In this document: positions 1-7,478 of the stretch, one piece after another
How the letters are laid out: each line of letters begins with the position of its first letter
Numbering within the stretch: the stretch's first letter is position 1
NCBI GenBank assembly: GCA_937862825.1
Contig: CALMEF010000053.1
Coordinates: 1-32,001, forward strand
Direction: 5' to 3'
Length of the DNA stretch: 32,001 bases
Origin: an uncultured Armatimonadota bacterium
Lineage (GTDB): Bacteria > Armatimonadota > Fimbriimonadia > Fimbriimonadales > Fimbriimonadaceae
Notes under the pieces: generated by a model
The model's database searches: none
What the model saw: the letters and a program-made list of their open reading frames with translations, nothing else
Told to the model about the DNA's origin: nothing
Position numbers and translations under genes: made by a program

Positions 1-2020
1 CCACTCGAACATTATTGTTCGTTTGAAGATCACCAACCACCCCGCTGAACAGTTCGCCTTCGACAACGTTCATGTTCTCAACGTAGTGGAAGTCACCGAC
101 GTGCAGGTTGATCGTCCGAACGGCGGTTGCCCCGTTGAAGCAGTTGCGGAACGTGATGTTTCCGACATGCTTTCCAAAGGCAAGGCTATTAGCCCCAGTG
201 TTTGTGGTGAACGTGATAATGTCAGTGTCACCACGGAAGACCTCGCTGTTGTCAACGGAGACGTTGACCCAGGTGGGCTTGCTTGAGACCTCCCACCAGT
301 AACTGACTCCGCCCGCGTTGGACAACGTGAATTGCCACGTCTGACCAGTTGCATTACCTTGGTCAACCCTGCGAATCGTATTGTCGGAGTCAACAGCCAT
401 CACTCCTTGAGCGGCGTCGATAACCGTCGCGCCCATTGAGGTGCCGTATGATGAGGCGCTGATCGCGTATTGACCGTACATCCAGATCTTGTGGAGTCCA
501 CCTGATCCTGAAACGCTGGCGTAGTTGTAATCGCCCCAGTCAAGGGAATGACCGAAGTAGTCGCCCCAACGATTGTCTTGGGTGTAACTCCCAGTGCCGT
601 CCTGGATCAGAGTCGAGCCAGCAAAGTCATAGTCCGTTGCGGTGACCTTCTCAATCGTGGAGTAGCGATTCTCGCAGAAACTGCCAGCGACGTTTTGAGT
701 TCGGCTGAAAGTCACGGCCGCTTCGCCTCGGTAGTTCGGTTGCACCGCAGGGAAGATGTAATCCCAGTCCGCCGCTCCAAAGTTGGAGTTGCAGATTGGA
801 ACGTGATCTGACGTTCGAATATTGATCACTCTACAGCCCACGTCGGCGTTCGAGTTTCGACCAGCCATGAAGGCGAGCCAGAGATGATGCTGATTGCTGT
901 TCGTAGTGTCCGCAGAAAAGACCGCGTTCATCACACGCGCGTTGAAGTCAACCAACGTGTCACCACCCGGTTGGACGGCGGCCGGTGGATTTGTGTAAGC
1001 ACCAACGTCAACCCTGTTTTTCGTCTGGGTACGTGTTCCATACGGATCGCTGATTCGGTTCAGGTACACGTAGTCTCCACCACCCCATTGATTGGAGACG
1101 AGGATCATGTCGGTGCTTCCCGGATCCCACATCATTTCGCAAGGCCTTGGCGAAGTCGTCGTCGTACCATCACTGTTGGTCAGGGGGAAACTCTCCCATG
1201 AGTTGGCGGTCGCTAGGCCAGCAATCATGTCAGCCTTGTCCATGATAATCATCTGAGCGCCGGTAAACGAGTCTGAGGCGTAGGTGAACTGGTTACCCGC
1301 CAGGTAGAGCGCCGTCGGACCGGCTGCTACGTCGTAGTAGTCTGACCATGCGGCACCGCCGGTGGATGTGTCGGTATCGAAGGAATAGATGTCCCAGTTG
1401 CCGTTTGGGTTGGAATCATCCGAAACCAAGATGACGAGATCTGAATCGGATGCCGCCTCGTTCTTGCTGTGAATCAGCATAAAGAACCGCTGGCTCCACG
1501 GGTCAAAGATAACTTTAGGGTCAAAGAGGAACGTGGACAATCCGGTTGTCGTGGCGAACGTCTCCAAGAACACTTGGTTGCCGCACTTGTCGTAAATGGC
1601 CCAACGCACGTTGGTCACTTGGACGACCCATCCGTTCACAGCGGCGTCGCAATCGGGCGGTCTCCAGTTTGAATGTTGTGGTAGGCCAGTCCACCGGGTC
1701 ACGTGAGTGGCATCATCGTTGCCAAACAAAACGTTGTCTTCGTTGTAGGTTGCTCGCTCAACACCGGACGATAGGTCTGGATACTGACGAACCTCTTCAA
1801 ACTCAGGGTTCGGATTTCCAAAGTACATCGGCAGTTCCTGGCGCTTCACGTAAGTGCTGATCGTCCGTTTTGGGGCTGACATATCAGCGTGAGCCGGGTC
1901 GATTTTCCACTTGTCGCGGATCGGGGTGGGCTTGTTGGGCAGCGGTGCATTTCCGCCCTGCGCAAAAGCGCCACCAATACCGAGCGCCATTGCTGCGGCT
2001 ATTAATGTGATTCTTAGCAT
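1..2020 (-). CDS. Large secreted protein with a BACON-like domain (3' end outside window)
   Basis: The reading frame is open from an ATG at 2020 to the left edge, about 673 codons with no stop, so the C-terminus is missing. The start follows an excellent Shine-Dalgarno (AAGGAGGAAC) and encodes a signal peptide (MLRITLIAAAMALGIGGAFA, then Q). The next ~500 residues are rich in Asp, Asn, Trp and aromatic residues with beta-type periodicity, including a passage naming a continuous run of aromatic and acidic residues typical of secreted beta-propeller or beta-sandwich proteins. Residues about 540-640 resemble a BACON/Ig-like module (WQFTLSNAGG, KPTWVNVSVDN, then an ITFTTNT strand). I do not recognise the whole protein and assign no enzyme function. 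It is transcribed divergently from the crp-cyclase operon. A surface or extracellular role is inferred only from the signal peptide and composition. Confidence 0.82.
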   Translation of the reverse strand, partial: MLRITLIAAAMALGIGGAFAQGGNAPLPNKPTPIRDKWKIDPAHADMSAPKRTISTYVKRQELPMYFGNPNPEFEEVRQYPDLSSGVERATYNEDNVLFGNDDATHVTRWTGLPQHSNWRPPDCDAAVNGWVVQVTNVRWAIYDKCGNQVFLETFATTTGLSTFLFDPKVIFDPWSQRFFMLIHSKNEAASDSDLVILVSDDSNPNGNWDIYSFDTDTSTGGAAWSDYYDVAAGPTALYLAGNQFTYASDSFTGAQMIIMDKADMIAGLATANSWESFPLTNSDGTTTTSPRPCEMMWDPGSTDMILVSNQWGGGDYVYLNRISDPYGTRTQTKNRVDVGAYTNPPAAVQPGGDTLVDFNARVMNAVFSADTTNSNQHHLWLAFMAGRNSNADVGCRVINIRTSDHVPICNSNFGAADWDYIFPAVQPNYRGEAAVTFSRTQNVAGSFCENRYSTIEKVTATDYDFAGSTLIQDGTGSYTQDNRWGDYFGHSLDWGDYNYASVSGSGGLHKIWMYGQYAISASSYGTSMGATVIDAAQGVMAVDSDNTIRRVDQGNATGQTWQFTLSNAGGVSYWWEVSSKPTWVNVSVDNSEVFRGDTDIITFTTNTGANSLAFGKHVGNITFRNCFNGATAVRTINLHVGDFHYVENMNVVEGELFSGVVGDLQTNNNVRV

Positions 2021-2049
2021 GTTCCTCCTTGTCACGACCAGCGCGACAC

Positions 2050-2073
2050 GTTCAATTCTATTACAATTTGAAC
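2050..2073. promoter_or_regulatory. Dyad GTTCAA-N12-TTGAAC, possible operator
   Basis: Two perfect 6-base inverted arms (2050-2055 and 2068-2073) flank 12 bases. The dyad covers the -10 of the leftward promoter and lies about 90 bases before the crp gene. Its size suits a dimeric regulator such as the Crp-type protein encoded next door, but the arms do not match the TGTGA/TCACA or TTGAT/ATCAA consensus. The link to that protein is inference. Confidence 0.3.
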
Positions 2074-2083
2074 CAGTATCCAA
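2055..2083 (-). promoter_or_regulatory. Candidate promoter of the secreted-protein gene
   Basis: Read on the minus strand, TTGGAT (2078-2083) and TAGAAT (2055-2060) are separated by exactly 17 bases. The -10 matches the sigma-70 consensus at 5 of 6 positions; the -35 matches only at TTG. The predicted transcript would start near 2048 and give a leader of about 27 bases that holds the AAGGAGG ribosome site. Confidence 0.4.
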
Positions 2084-2163
2084 ATGTTTCAAGAAGAATT
2101 GGGTCACTTTGCTAGGGCGAAACACCCAGCAAGGCATGTCCAGAGAGGTAAACAGTCGGAGAA

Positions 2164-2844
2164 ATGTCCGGTGATATGGCATCTGAGGAGTTGAAGTCCA
2201 CCTTTCTGTTTGCCAAAGTGGATGCTCTCGGCATTTCACATTTGGCGCAGGCATGCAGATTTCGTCGCGTTGCTGCGGGTCAACCCATCGTGGTGGAGGG
2301 GGAGCCAGGCAACACGATGTTTATCATTCTCAGCGGTCGAGTCGAGGTTACGCGAACCGATCCTGCTGGAAACGTCCTACATCTTGCTGATCGCGAAGAT
2401 GGCGAGTCCTTCGGAGAAATGACTCTGATTGATGGTGCACCCCGATCCGCAACTGTTCGAGCCCTGGAAACCTGTCGGTTACTGGTACTTGACCGATCTG
2501 ATGTGTTAGCGGCGATAGAGCGCTACCCATCCATCGGGATTGCCATGCTGGAAGTCCTCTCCGTGAGATTGCGAGAAGCCGACGCTCGGCAAATGGGCCG
2601 CAGTTCCGTTCGGGAGCGCTTAGTAAATTTCCTTCGGCAGGAGTGCGAGATTCAAACTGGCTCCGAACTTGAGCGAGGTGCCTCAATCACACTCCGCTCG
2701 AACAGAAACGATATCGGAATGCGAATCGGCGCTACCCGCGAGAGCGTGTCCCGAGAGTTTGCTGCCCTAGCCAGGGCCGGTGCTCTTCAAGTGTCAGGCA
2801 AGAACATTGTTGTGCTGAGTACACGAAAACTGATTGCACAATGA
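2164..2844 (+). CDS. Crp/Fnr-family cyclic-nucleotide-responsive transcription regulator
   Basis: This 226-residue protein has the usual length and layout of Crp. An N-terminal cNMP-binding beta-roll (about 25-135) contains GEPGNTMFIILSGRVEV and the phosphate-binding cassette FGEMTLIDGAPRSATV. It keeps the Glu and Arg-Ser that contact the cyclic nucleotide in true cAMP receptors. A dimerisation helix follows, then an HTH_Crp domain (about 150-220) with the recognition helix in IGATRESVSREFAAL. There are no clustered N-terminal cysteines of the Fnr kind. GGAGA stands just before the ATG at 2164; a second in-frame ATG at 2176 has no better site. Its stop overlaps the start of the next gene (ATGA, 2841-2844), so it is probably translated together with the cyclase that could make its ligand. 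Confidence 0.92.
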   Translation: MSGDMASEELKSTFLFAKVDALGISHLAQACRFRRVAAGQPIVVEGEPGNTMFIILSGRVEVTRTDPAGNVLHLADREDGESFGEMTLIDGAPRSATVRALETCRLLVLDRSDVLAAIERYPSIGIAMLEVLSVRLREADARQMGRSSVRERLVNFLRQECEIQTGSELERGASITLRSNRNDIGMRIGATRESVSREFAALARAGALQVSGKNIVVLSTRKLIAQ

Positions 2845-4586
2845 GGTATCTCGTTTTCCTTTTCACGGATATTGAAGGGAGCACAAGGCTGTGGGAGACC
2901 TTCCCTCAGGATATGTATGAAGTCTTGAGGAAGCACGATCGAGTCGTGCGGAATGCGATAACCGCAAAGGGCGGTCAAGTATTTCGAACGGTCGGAGATG
3001 CATTCTACGCAACCTTTGAGAAGGCGGCGGATGCATTTCTGGCTGCTATCGATATTCAGGTAGCCCTAAGTACCGAAGATTGGGCACCCGTAGGCCAGGT
3101 TAGGGTGCGGATCGGAATCCACGCAGGTGAAGCCGAACCGAGAGACGGTGACTACTACGGCCCAGAGTTGAATCGAGTTCATCGTCTGCTCTCTGCAGGT
3201 CACGGCGGTCAAATTTTGTGTTCATCGTCCGTAGCCAACCACGCTGTTCACGGAGTCTCTCTTCAAGACCTTGGTGTTCACCGCCTGAAAGATCTGAGCG
3301 CTCCCTTCCAGGTGTATCAGCTCGTTCACGAGAGTTTGCCGTCGGAGTTTCCTCGGCTTAGAACATTGGATCCAGTTCGGACGAACCTCCCTCATCAACC
3401 GACCTCCTTTGTTGGCAGAACCAGAGAACTGGAAGAACTGACAACTCTCGTTCAGAGACAGCGGCTCGTAACGCTCTGTGGAGCAGGAGGGTGTGGCAAG
3501 ACTCGCTTAGCGTACCAAACTGCCTCGGAGCTCTTGGATGAGTTCGACGGCATCTGGGTTGGGGAACTCGCGTCACTGACCCCGTATTCGTCGCTCGCGT
3601 TCAGCCTGGCTCATGCTTTAGGGGAGAATGTAGGACTTGGTGAGGACCCGGACGATCGGGTCATTGCGTCTCTGGCCGACTCCCACTCCTTGATCATCCT
3701 CGACAACTGCGAGCATCTCCTGGATTCGGTTGCAAGCCTAGTCTGGAGATTGCTTTCTGAGTGTCCAACTGTCCATGTTTTGGTAACTAGCAGGGAACCT
3801 CTGAGCATTCCGGCTGAAACCGTGATGAGAGTCCCTTCCCTCGAAGCATCGTCCGATGGAGTGGCGCTCTTTTTCGAAAGGTCTGGTTGCGATGAGTCTC
3901 ATCGGGCCGCGGCGGAAAGGATTGTTGAACGACTTGACGGGATTCCCCTTGCGATCGAGTTGGCAGCCGCTAGAACTGCTTTTCAATCGCCAGAGGAGAT
4001 TCTTGAGGGACTTGAGGATCGATTTGCGCTACTGACCTCAGGGAACCGGGGCGCGTTGCCGCGGCATCGGACGCTGTACGAATCAATCAACTGGAGTTAC
4101 CAACTACTCTCAGACGAGGAGCGGGATGCGTTGCAGCAGTTTGCCACCTTTGCCGATGGCGCCGAAGTCGAACTCGTCGCTGCATTGATGGGTAGATCGG
4201 TTTCGTCGACAAGAATCCTATTGACCGGACTATGTGAGAAATCGTTTATGTTCCGTCAGGAGGGGCGATACCGACTTCTAGAATCCGTTGCGGCTTTTGG
4301 ACTCAAAGCGCTTGAGGACTGCGGGCGCGAGGGCGAGACTCTCTCGCGATGCGCAAGCGTGCTGACAGACCGCGCTCTCCATCTGGAAATGATGGCCAAG
4401 ACTGAGCAATCCGCGGCCTTGGATTTAATGGATCGAGAACTTCCCAATTTCCGGAGGGCATTTGCGCACCTGGCAATCGACCAAGCACTTCGACTCGCTA
4501 GTAGCCTAAGCCTCCTGTGGGAGTTCAGAGGACATTGGCGCGCAGGCTCTGCTCGTGCTTGGCACGTTGTGTCGACGCTTGGGTGA
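2841..4586 (+). CDS. Class III nucleotide cyclase fused to STAND/NB-ARC ATPase (C-terminally broken)
   Basis: Residues 1-160 form a class III cyclase domain. The metal-binding aspartates are visible in FTDIEGST and TVGDAF, and the transition-state Asn and Arg in GPELNRVHRL. The usual substrate-selecting Lys is Arg (VFRTVGD) and the usual Asp is Pro (YYGPELN), so ATP specificity is not certain. Residues about 185-480 form a STAND/NB-ARC ATPase: Walker A GAGGCGKT, Walker B LIILDNCEHLLD, sensor LVTSREPL and the GIPLAIELAAAR motif. The protein then enters the helical linker that precedes TPRs in this family and stops at 581 residues, where the TPR part should begin. The TPRs continue in another frame (from 4555). 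The start is the ATG shared with the crp stop. Expected role: cytoplasmic sensor-cyclase making a cyclic nucleotide on ligand binding. Confidence 0.9.
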   Translation: MRYLVFLFTDIEGSTRLWETFPQDMYEVLRKHDRVVRNAITAKGGQVFRTVGDAFYATFEKAADAFLAAIDIQVALSTEDWAPVGQVRVRIGIHAGEAEPRDGDYYGPELNRVHRLLSAGHGGQILCSSSVANHAVHGVSLQDLGVHRLKDLSAPFQVYQLVHESLPSEFPRLRTLDPVRTNLPHQPTSFVGRTRELEELTTLVQRQRLVTLCGAGGCGKTRLAYQTASELLDEFDGIWVGELASLTPYSSLAFSLAHALGENVGLGEDPDDRVIASLADSHSLIILDNCEHLLDSVASLVWRLLSECPTVHVLVTSREPLSIPAETVMRVPSLEASSDGVALFFERSGCDESHRAAAERIVERLDGIPLAIELAAARTAFQSPEEILEGLEDRFALLTSGNRGALPRHRTLYESINWSYQLLSDEERDALQQFATFADGAEVELVAALMGRSVSSTRILLTGLCEKSFMFRQEGRYRLLESVAAFGLKALEDCGREGETLSRCASVLTDRALHLEMMAKTEQSAALDLMDRELPNFRRAFAHLAIDQALRLASSLSLLWEFRGHWRAGSARAWHVVSTLG

Positions 4587-5517
4587 TTTTGAGACCGCCC
4601 GGACAAGAACGAAAGAAGCCTATCTGATTTTCAAAGAACTTGCGAATCCTCAGGGTCTTGGCGATTCTGCGAATACCCTTGGCGGAGTTGCTTGGGCTCA
4701 AGGTGACTTCGCGCTCGCAGCAACCTGGTACGAAGAGGCGTTGCGAACACGACGGGCAATGAAGGATGCTCTCGGCACTGCAGTGTCAACCCATAACCTC
4801 GGCGTTGTGCAACTTGAGTTTGGCAACTACGAGGTGGCAAAGAGTCTCTTGAGAGAAAGCCTCACATTGGCGAGGGAAGTTCACGACGATGTGCTCGTTA
4901 GCATGGCACTGAACAATTTGGGGAACACATATTCCGAGTCGGGTGAACTTGAAGAGGCACTGGACGCGTATCAACAGTCCCATGAGTGGGCACGCCGGTT
5001 GAACGATAATCAGGGGATCGCCTCTGCGGAAAACAACCTTGCCATTGTTTTGGGGCATCTGGGTCGGCACGAAGATGCTGTTCGGCACTTCATGAACGCC
5101 TTGGGTGAGTTTAAACGCTTGGGGGACCTGCGTGCCATGAGTGCGACGATGTCGTCGGCAAGCGACTCGCTCGTTCTTACCGGGCGACGGCAGGAAGCGC
5201 TCGAACTCATCAGTGAAGCACGAAAACTCCATTCAACCTTTACCGATCCGCGTGGAGTTTGCTATCTCCTCGAAGCATGCGCAGATATCAGTGCTATTGA
5301 AGGAGAGATTGAGACTGCGAGAATCCTCCTTGGAGTCTCCGAGGCCTACCGCAAGCAAATCGGCCACCCGATGCCAAAACGGGATCAAGAGCGAAGGCGG
5401 GCAATCTCTAACCGAACGTCTAGCAACACAGAACGATCCCCTGGATATTGGGTCGACTCGGCTGCGCTCTCATTGGTTGATAACTGGCTAACCAATCGGT
5501 ACACTCCGCAGCCATGA
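4555..5517 (+). CDS. TPR protein, probably the detached C-terminal sensor part of the cyclase-STAND protein
   Basis: The 320-residue frame begins at a GTG overlapping the end of the upstream gene by 32 bases and is almost entirely tetratricopeptide repeats (for example DFALAATWYEEALRTRRAM and NLGNTYSESGELEEALDAY). Such repeats form the ligand-sensing C-terminus of cyclase-STAND proteins. There is no Shine-Dalgarno before the GTG, and the same frame reads on upstream as good family sequence (AQALLVLGTLCRRLGDFE). The simplest reading is therefore a frameshift, perhaps with a small deletion, rather than a separate gene. If translated on its own it would depend on coupling. Its stop overlaps the next start (ATGA, 5514-5517), so the operon continues. 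Confidence 0.75.
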   Translation: MLGTLCRRLGDFETARTRTKEAYLIFKELANPQGLGDSANTLGGVAWAQGDFALAATWYEEALRTRRAMKDALGTAVSTHNLGVVQLEFGNYEVAKSLLRESLTLAREVHDDVLVSMALNNLGNTYSESGELEEALDAYQQSHEWARRLNDNQGIASAENNLAIVLGHLGRHEDAVRHFMNALGEFKRLGDLRAMSATMSSASDSLVLTGRRQEALELISEARKLHSTFTDPRGVCYLLEACADISAIEGEIETARILLGVSEAYRKQIGHPMPKRDQERRRAISNRTSSNTERSPGYWVDSAALSLVDNWLTNRYTPQP

Positions 5518-6338
5518 AGGAGCAGGTTCACAGGTTCATCGAACAGACAAAGCAGTCTATTCAGAGTGGGCAACTCCTGGAGGCAATGGATTTGATCGAT
5601 CAGGCCATTGCCCTTGAACCAGGCAACTCGGAAGCCCATGGGTTACGTGGAATCATCCTGTCGCAGCTCCAGCGTCCAGCGGAAGCAACAGAAAGCCTTA
5701 GGAGGGCGGTAGAACTCAATCCGGCATCATCCAAGGCGCACTTCAACTTCGCCGTGCACCTCTTCTCGATCGGAGATCGTGCCAAAGCAACTACTGCCGT
5801 CCGGGAGGCGGTGAGGTTGGAGCCGTCGAACGCTGCTGCCAACGAACTCTTGGCCCAACTCCAACCCCCTGAGAAGGCGGCGCCGACCACTATAAATGCG
5901 GTCCCCCAAATAGGACCCCCGCCGATTCATACGTACGCATATCGCCCTGGGTACGAGGCGCCAGTTCATAGCATGCAGTTCGTCGAGCGGCTGGGCACTA
6001 CCTGGACAATCCTTGGCTGGGTCAGCGTCGCATGCGGTGCCGTCGGATTCATCCTTGGGCTGGTGGGGAGCGTGGACATGATGTCGGCAATTCTGGAGAA
6101 TGAAGGAAACTTCGATTCGATTGCCGACATGCTGTCGAATCAGAACTCGCCAACGGCTTTGCTGGCGAACCTCCTTCTCATGATCACGGGCATTTTTGGG
6201 TGGGTGTGGTCCATCATGGACATCACTGATCGACGAGCCAACTGGGTCTGGGCAGTCCCCATGGTTTTGTGTTGCTGCGCCCAAATGCACTGGCTAGCGA
6301 TGGCAATTTATATCCTGGTTGGCAGGAAACCTTCGTAA
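5514..6338 (+). CDS. TPR protein with three C-terminal membrane segments
   Basis: This 274-residue protein has about three TPR units at residues 5-118, with typical AHGLRGIILSQLQRPAEA and SKAHFNFAVHLFSIGDRA periods. A Pro-rich linker (118-150) follows. Hydrophobic segments lie at about 162-187, 214-236 and 243-268. The last contains an unusual CCC cluster (MVLCCCAQMHW). There is no N-terminal signal peptide, so the TPRs are expected in the cytoplasm, tethered to the membrane. The start is coupled to the previous gene by an ATGA overlap. It is the last gene of the cyclase operon, ending 91 bases before fliM. Its function is unknown; a membrane partner for the STAND-cyclase is a guess from position. 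Confidence 0.87.
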   Translation: MKEQVHRFIEQTKQSIQSGQLLEAMDLIDQAIALEPGNSEAHGLRGIILSQLQRPAEATESLRRAVELNPASSKAHFNFAVHLFSIGDRAKATTAVREAVRLEPSNAAANELLAQLQPPEKAAPTTINAVPQIGPPPIHTYAYRPGYEAPVHSMQFVERLGTTWTILGWVSVACGAVGFILGLVGSVDMMSAILENEGNFDSIADMLSNQNSPTALLANLLLMITGIFGWVWSIMDITDRRANWVWAVPMVLCCCAQMHWLAMAIYILVGRKPS

Positions 6339-6355
6339 AAAACTCGCAGTAACCC

Positions 6356-6383
6356 TAAGGAACTGAAAACCAGATGCCGATAC
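6356..6383 (+). promoter_or_regulatory. Possible sigma-28 (FliA)-type promoter of the flagellar operon
   Basis: GCCGATAC at 6376-6383 matches 7 of 8 bases of the FliA -10 consensus GCCGATAA. Twelve bases upstream, TAAGGAAC (6356-6363) agrees only partly with TAAAGTTT, and the spacing is one base longer than usual. A start near 6390 would give a leader of about 40 bases before fliM. The -10 match is seen; flagellar sigma control is inference. Confidence 0.35.
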
Positions 6384-6429
6384 AAATACTGATGACGTGG
6401 ACTCCGTCCGCGATCTCAGAGGAAAGGCA

Positions 6430-7473
6430 TTGTCGGAAATCTTGTCCCAGGCTGAAATCGAAGCGCTTCTCAACTCTCTGAACTCAGAGGGAGACGTTCC
6501 TGCGCCAACGCCGACGGCTCCGCAGAGCGAACCCGGACGCACAGAACCGACAGCAGTCGAATCAAAGATTAATGTCAAGCGGAGAAGTGGGGCAGGTGGG
6601 AAGCAATACGAGGTCTACGACTTTCGTCGGCCGGACAAGTTAAGCAAGGAACAACTCCGAACCCTGCAAATGCTTCACGAGACCTTCGCAAGGCTTGCCG
6701 GATCAAGTCTTTCGGCTTACCTTCGATCTCCCGTAACGATTGATCTTATTAGCCTGGAGCAGGTCCCTTATGAGGAGTATCTGCGAAGCATCAACCAGTC
6801 GGTCTTCTCAGTTCTTTCGTTGCCACCACTGACCGGACAAGCCGTTCTCGAAATTGAGTTCGGACTCATATTCACGATGATCGATCGGTTGTTAGGTGGT
6901 CCCGGAAAGGCGATTTCTCGGACAAACCTGACCGATATTGAGCGCCCACTAGTCCGACAAACCGTTGAGCGGATGTTTGCCGCGCTGAAATCGGCTTGGG
7001 AGGGTGTCGTGATCGTAAATCCAAGTATTGAGGGCATGGAAACGAGCGCCCAGTTCGTCCAAATCGCGCCACCAAACGACATTGCAATCACGATCCTGTT
7101 TGAGGTGCGAGTAGGAGGCCAGCGCGGTGCCATGAGCCTCTGCATTCCTTATCTGGTTCTCAAGCCGATTACCACGAAACTCAGCGCTCAAAAGTGGTTC
7201 GTTAACAGCAGTAGAAGAACCAGTGCAGTTTCGAAGAGGCAGATCTCTGCCCAACTCGGTCAAAGCGCCATAGATTGCTCTATCCGACTTGGCAATGCCC
7301 GCTTGAGCGTACAAGATTTCCTTGACCTTGAAAAGGGCGACATTCTGAGGCTTGATCAGAAGACCACCCGCGACGTGCCACTTCTCGTGGGCAACGTGCC
7401 CAAGTTCGCTGGAAGGCCAGCACTGCAAGACAACAAGATCGTTTTCTCCGTTTCCCATATGATCCAGGAATAA
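6430..7473 (+). CDS. fliM: Flagellar motor switch protein FliM
   Basis: FliM is the middle ring of the flagellar C-ring and binds phosphorylated CheY to switch rotation. I place the start at the TTG at 6430: it gives MSEILSQAEIEALLNSL, the conserved FliM N-terminus that includes the CheY-binding EIEALL motif, and has a strong ribosome site (GAGGAAAGG) just upstream. A GTG at 6397 would add 11 unconserved residues. The 347-residue product has the CheC-like middle domain (from about 50, YDFRRPDKLSKEQLRTLQ, with GGPG near 160) and a C-terminal SpoA/FliN-like domain (about 275-345). It is the first gene of the fliM-to-flhB run; fliL is not adjacent. Confidence 0.95.
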   Translation: MSEILSQAEIEALLNSLNSEGDVPAPTPTAPQSEPGRTEPTAVESKINVKRRSGAGGKQYEVYDFRRPDKLSKEQLRTLQMLHETFARLAGSSLSAYLRSPVTIDLISLEQVPYEEYLRSINQSVFSVLSLPPLTGQAVLEIEFGLIFTMIDRLLGGPGKAISRTNLTDIERPLVRQTVERMFAALKSAWEGVVIVNPSIEGMETSAQFVQIAPPNDIAITILFEVRVGGQRGAMSLCIPYLVLKPITTKLSAQKWFVNSSRRTSAVSKRQISAQLGQSAIDCSIRLGNARLSVQDFLDLEKGDILRLDQKTTRDVPLLVGNVPKFAGRPALQDNKIVFSVSHMIQE

Positions 7474-7478
7474 CAACC

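Noticed and set aside
548-1860. Several plus-strand frames of 87-105 codons
   Set aside because: They are shadows of the long minus-strand secreted protein, with no family resemblance or ribosome sites.
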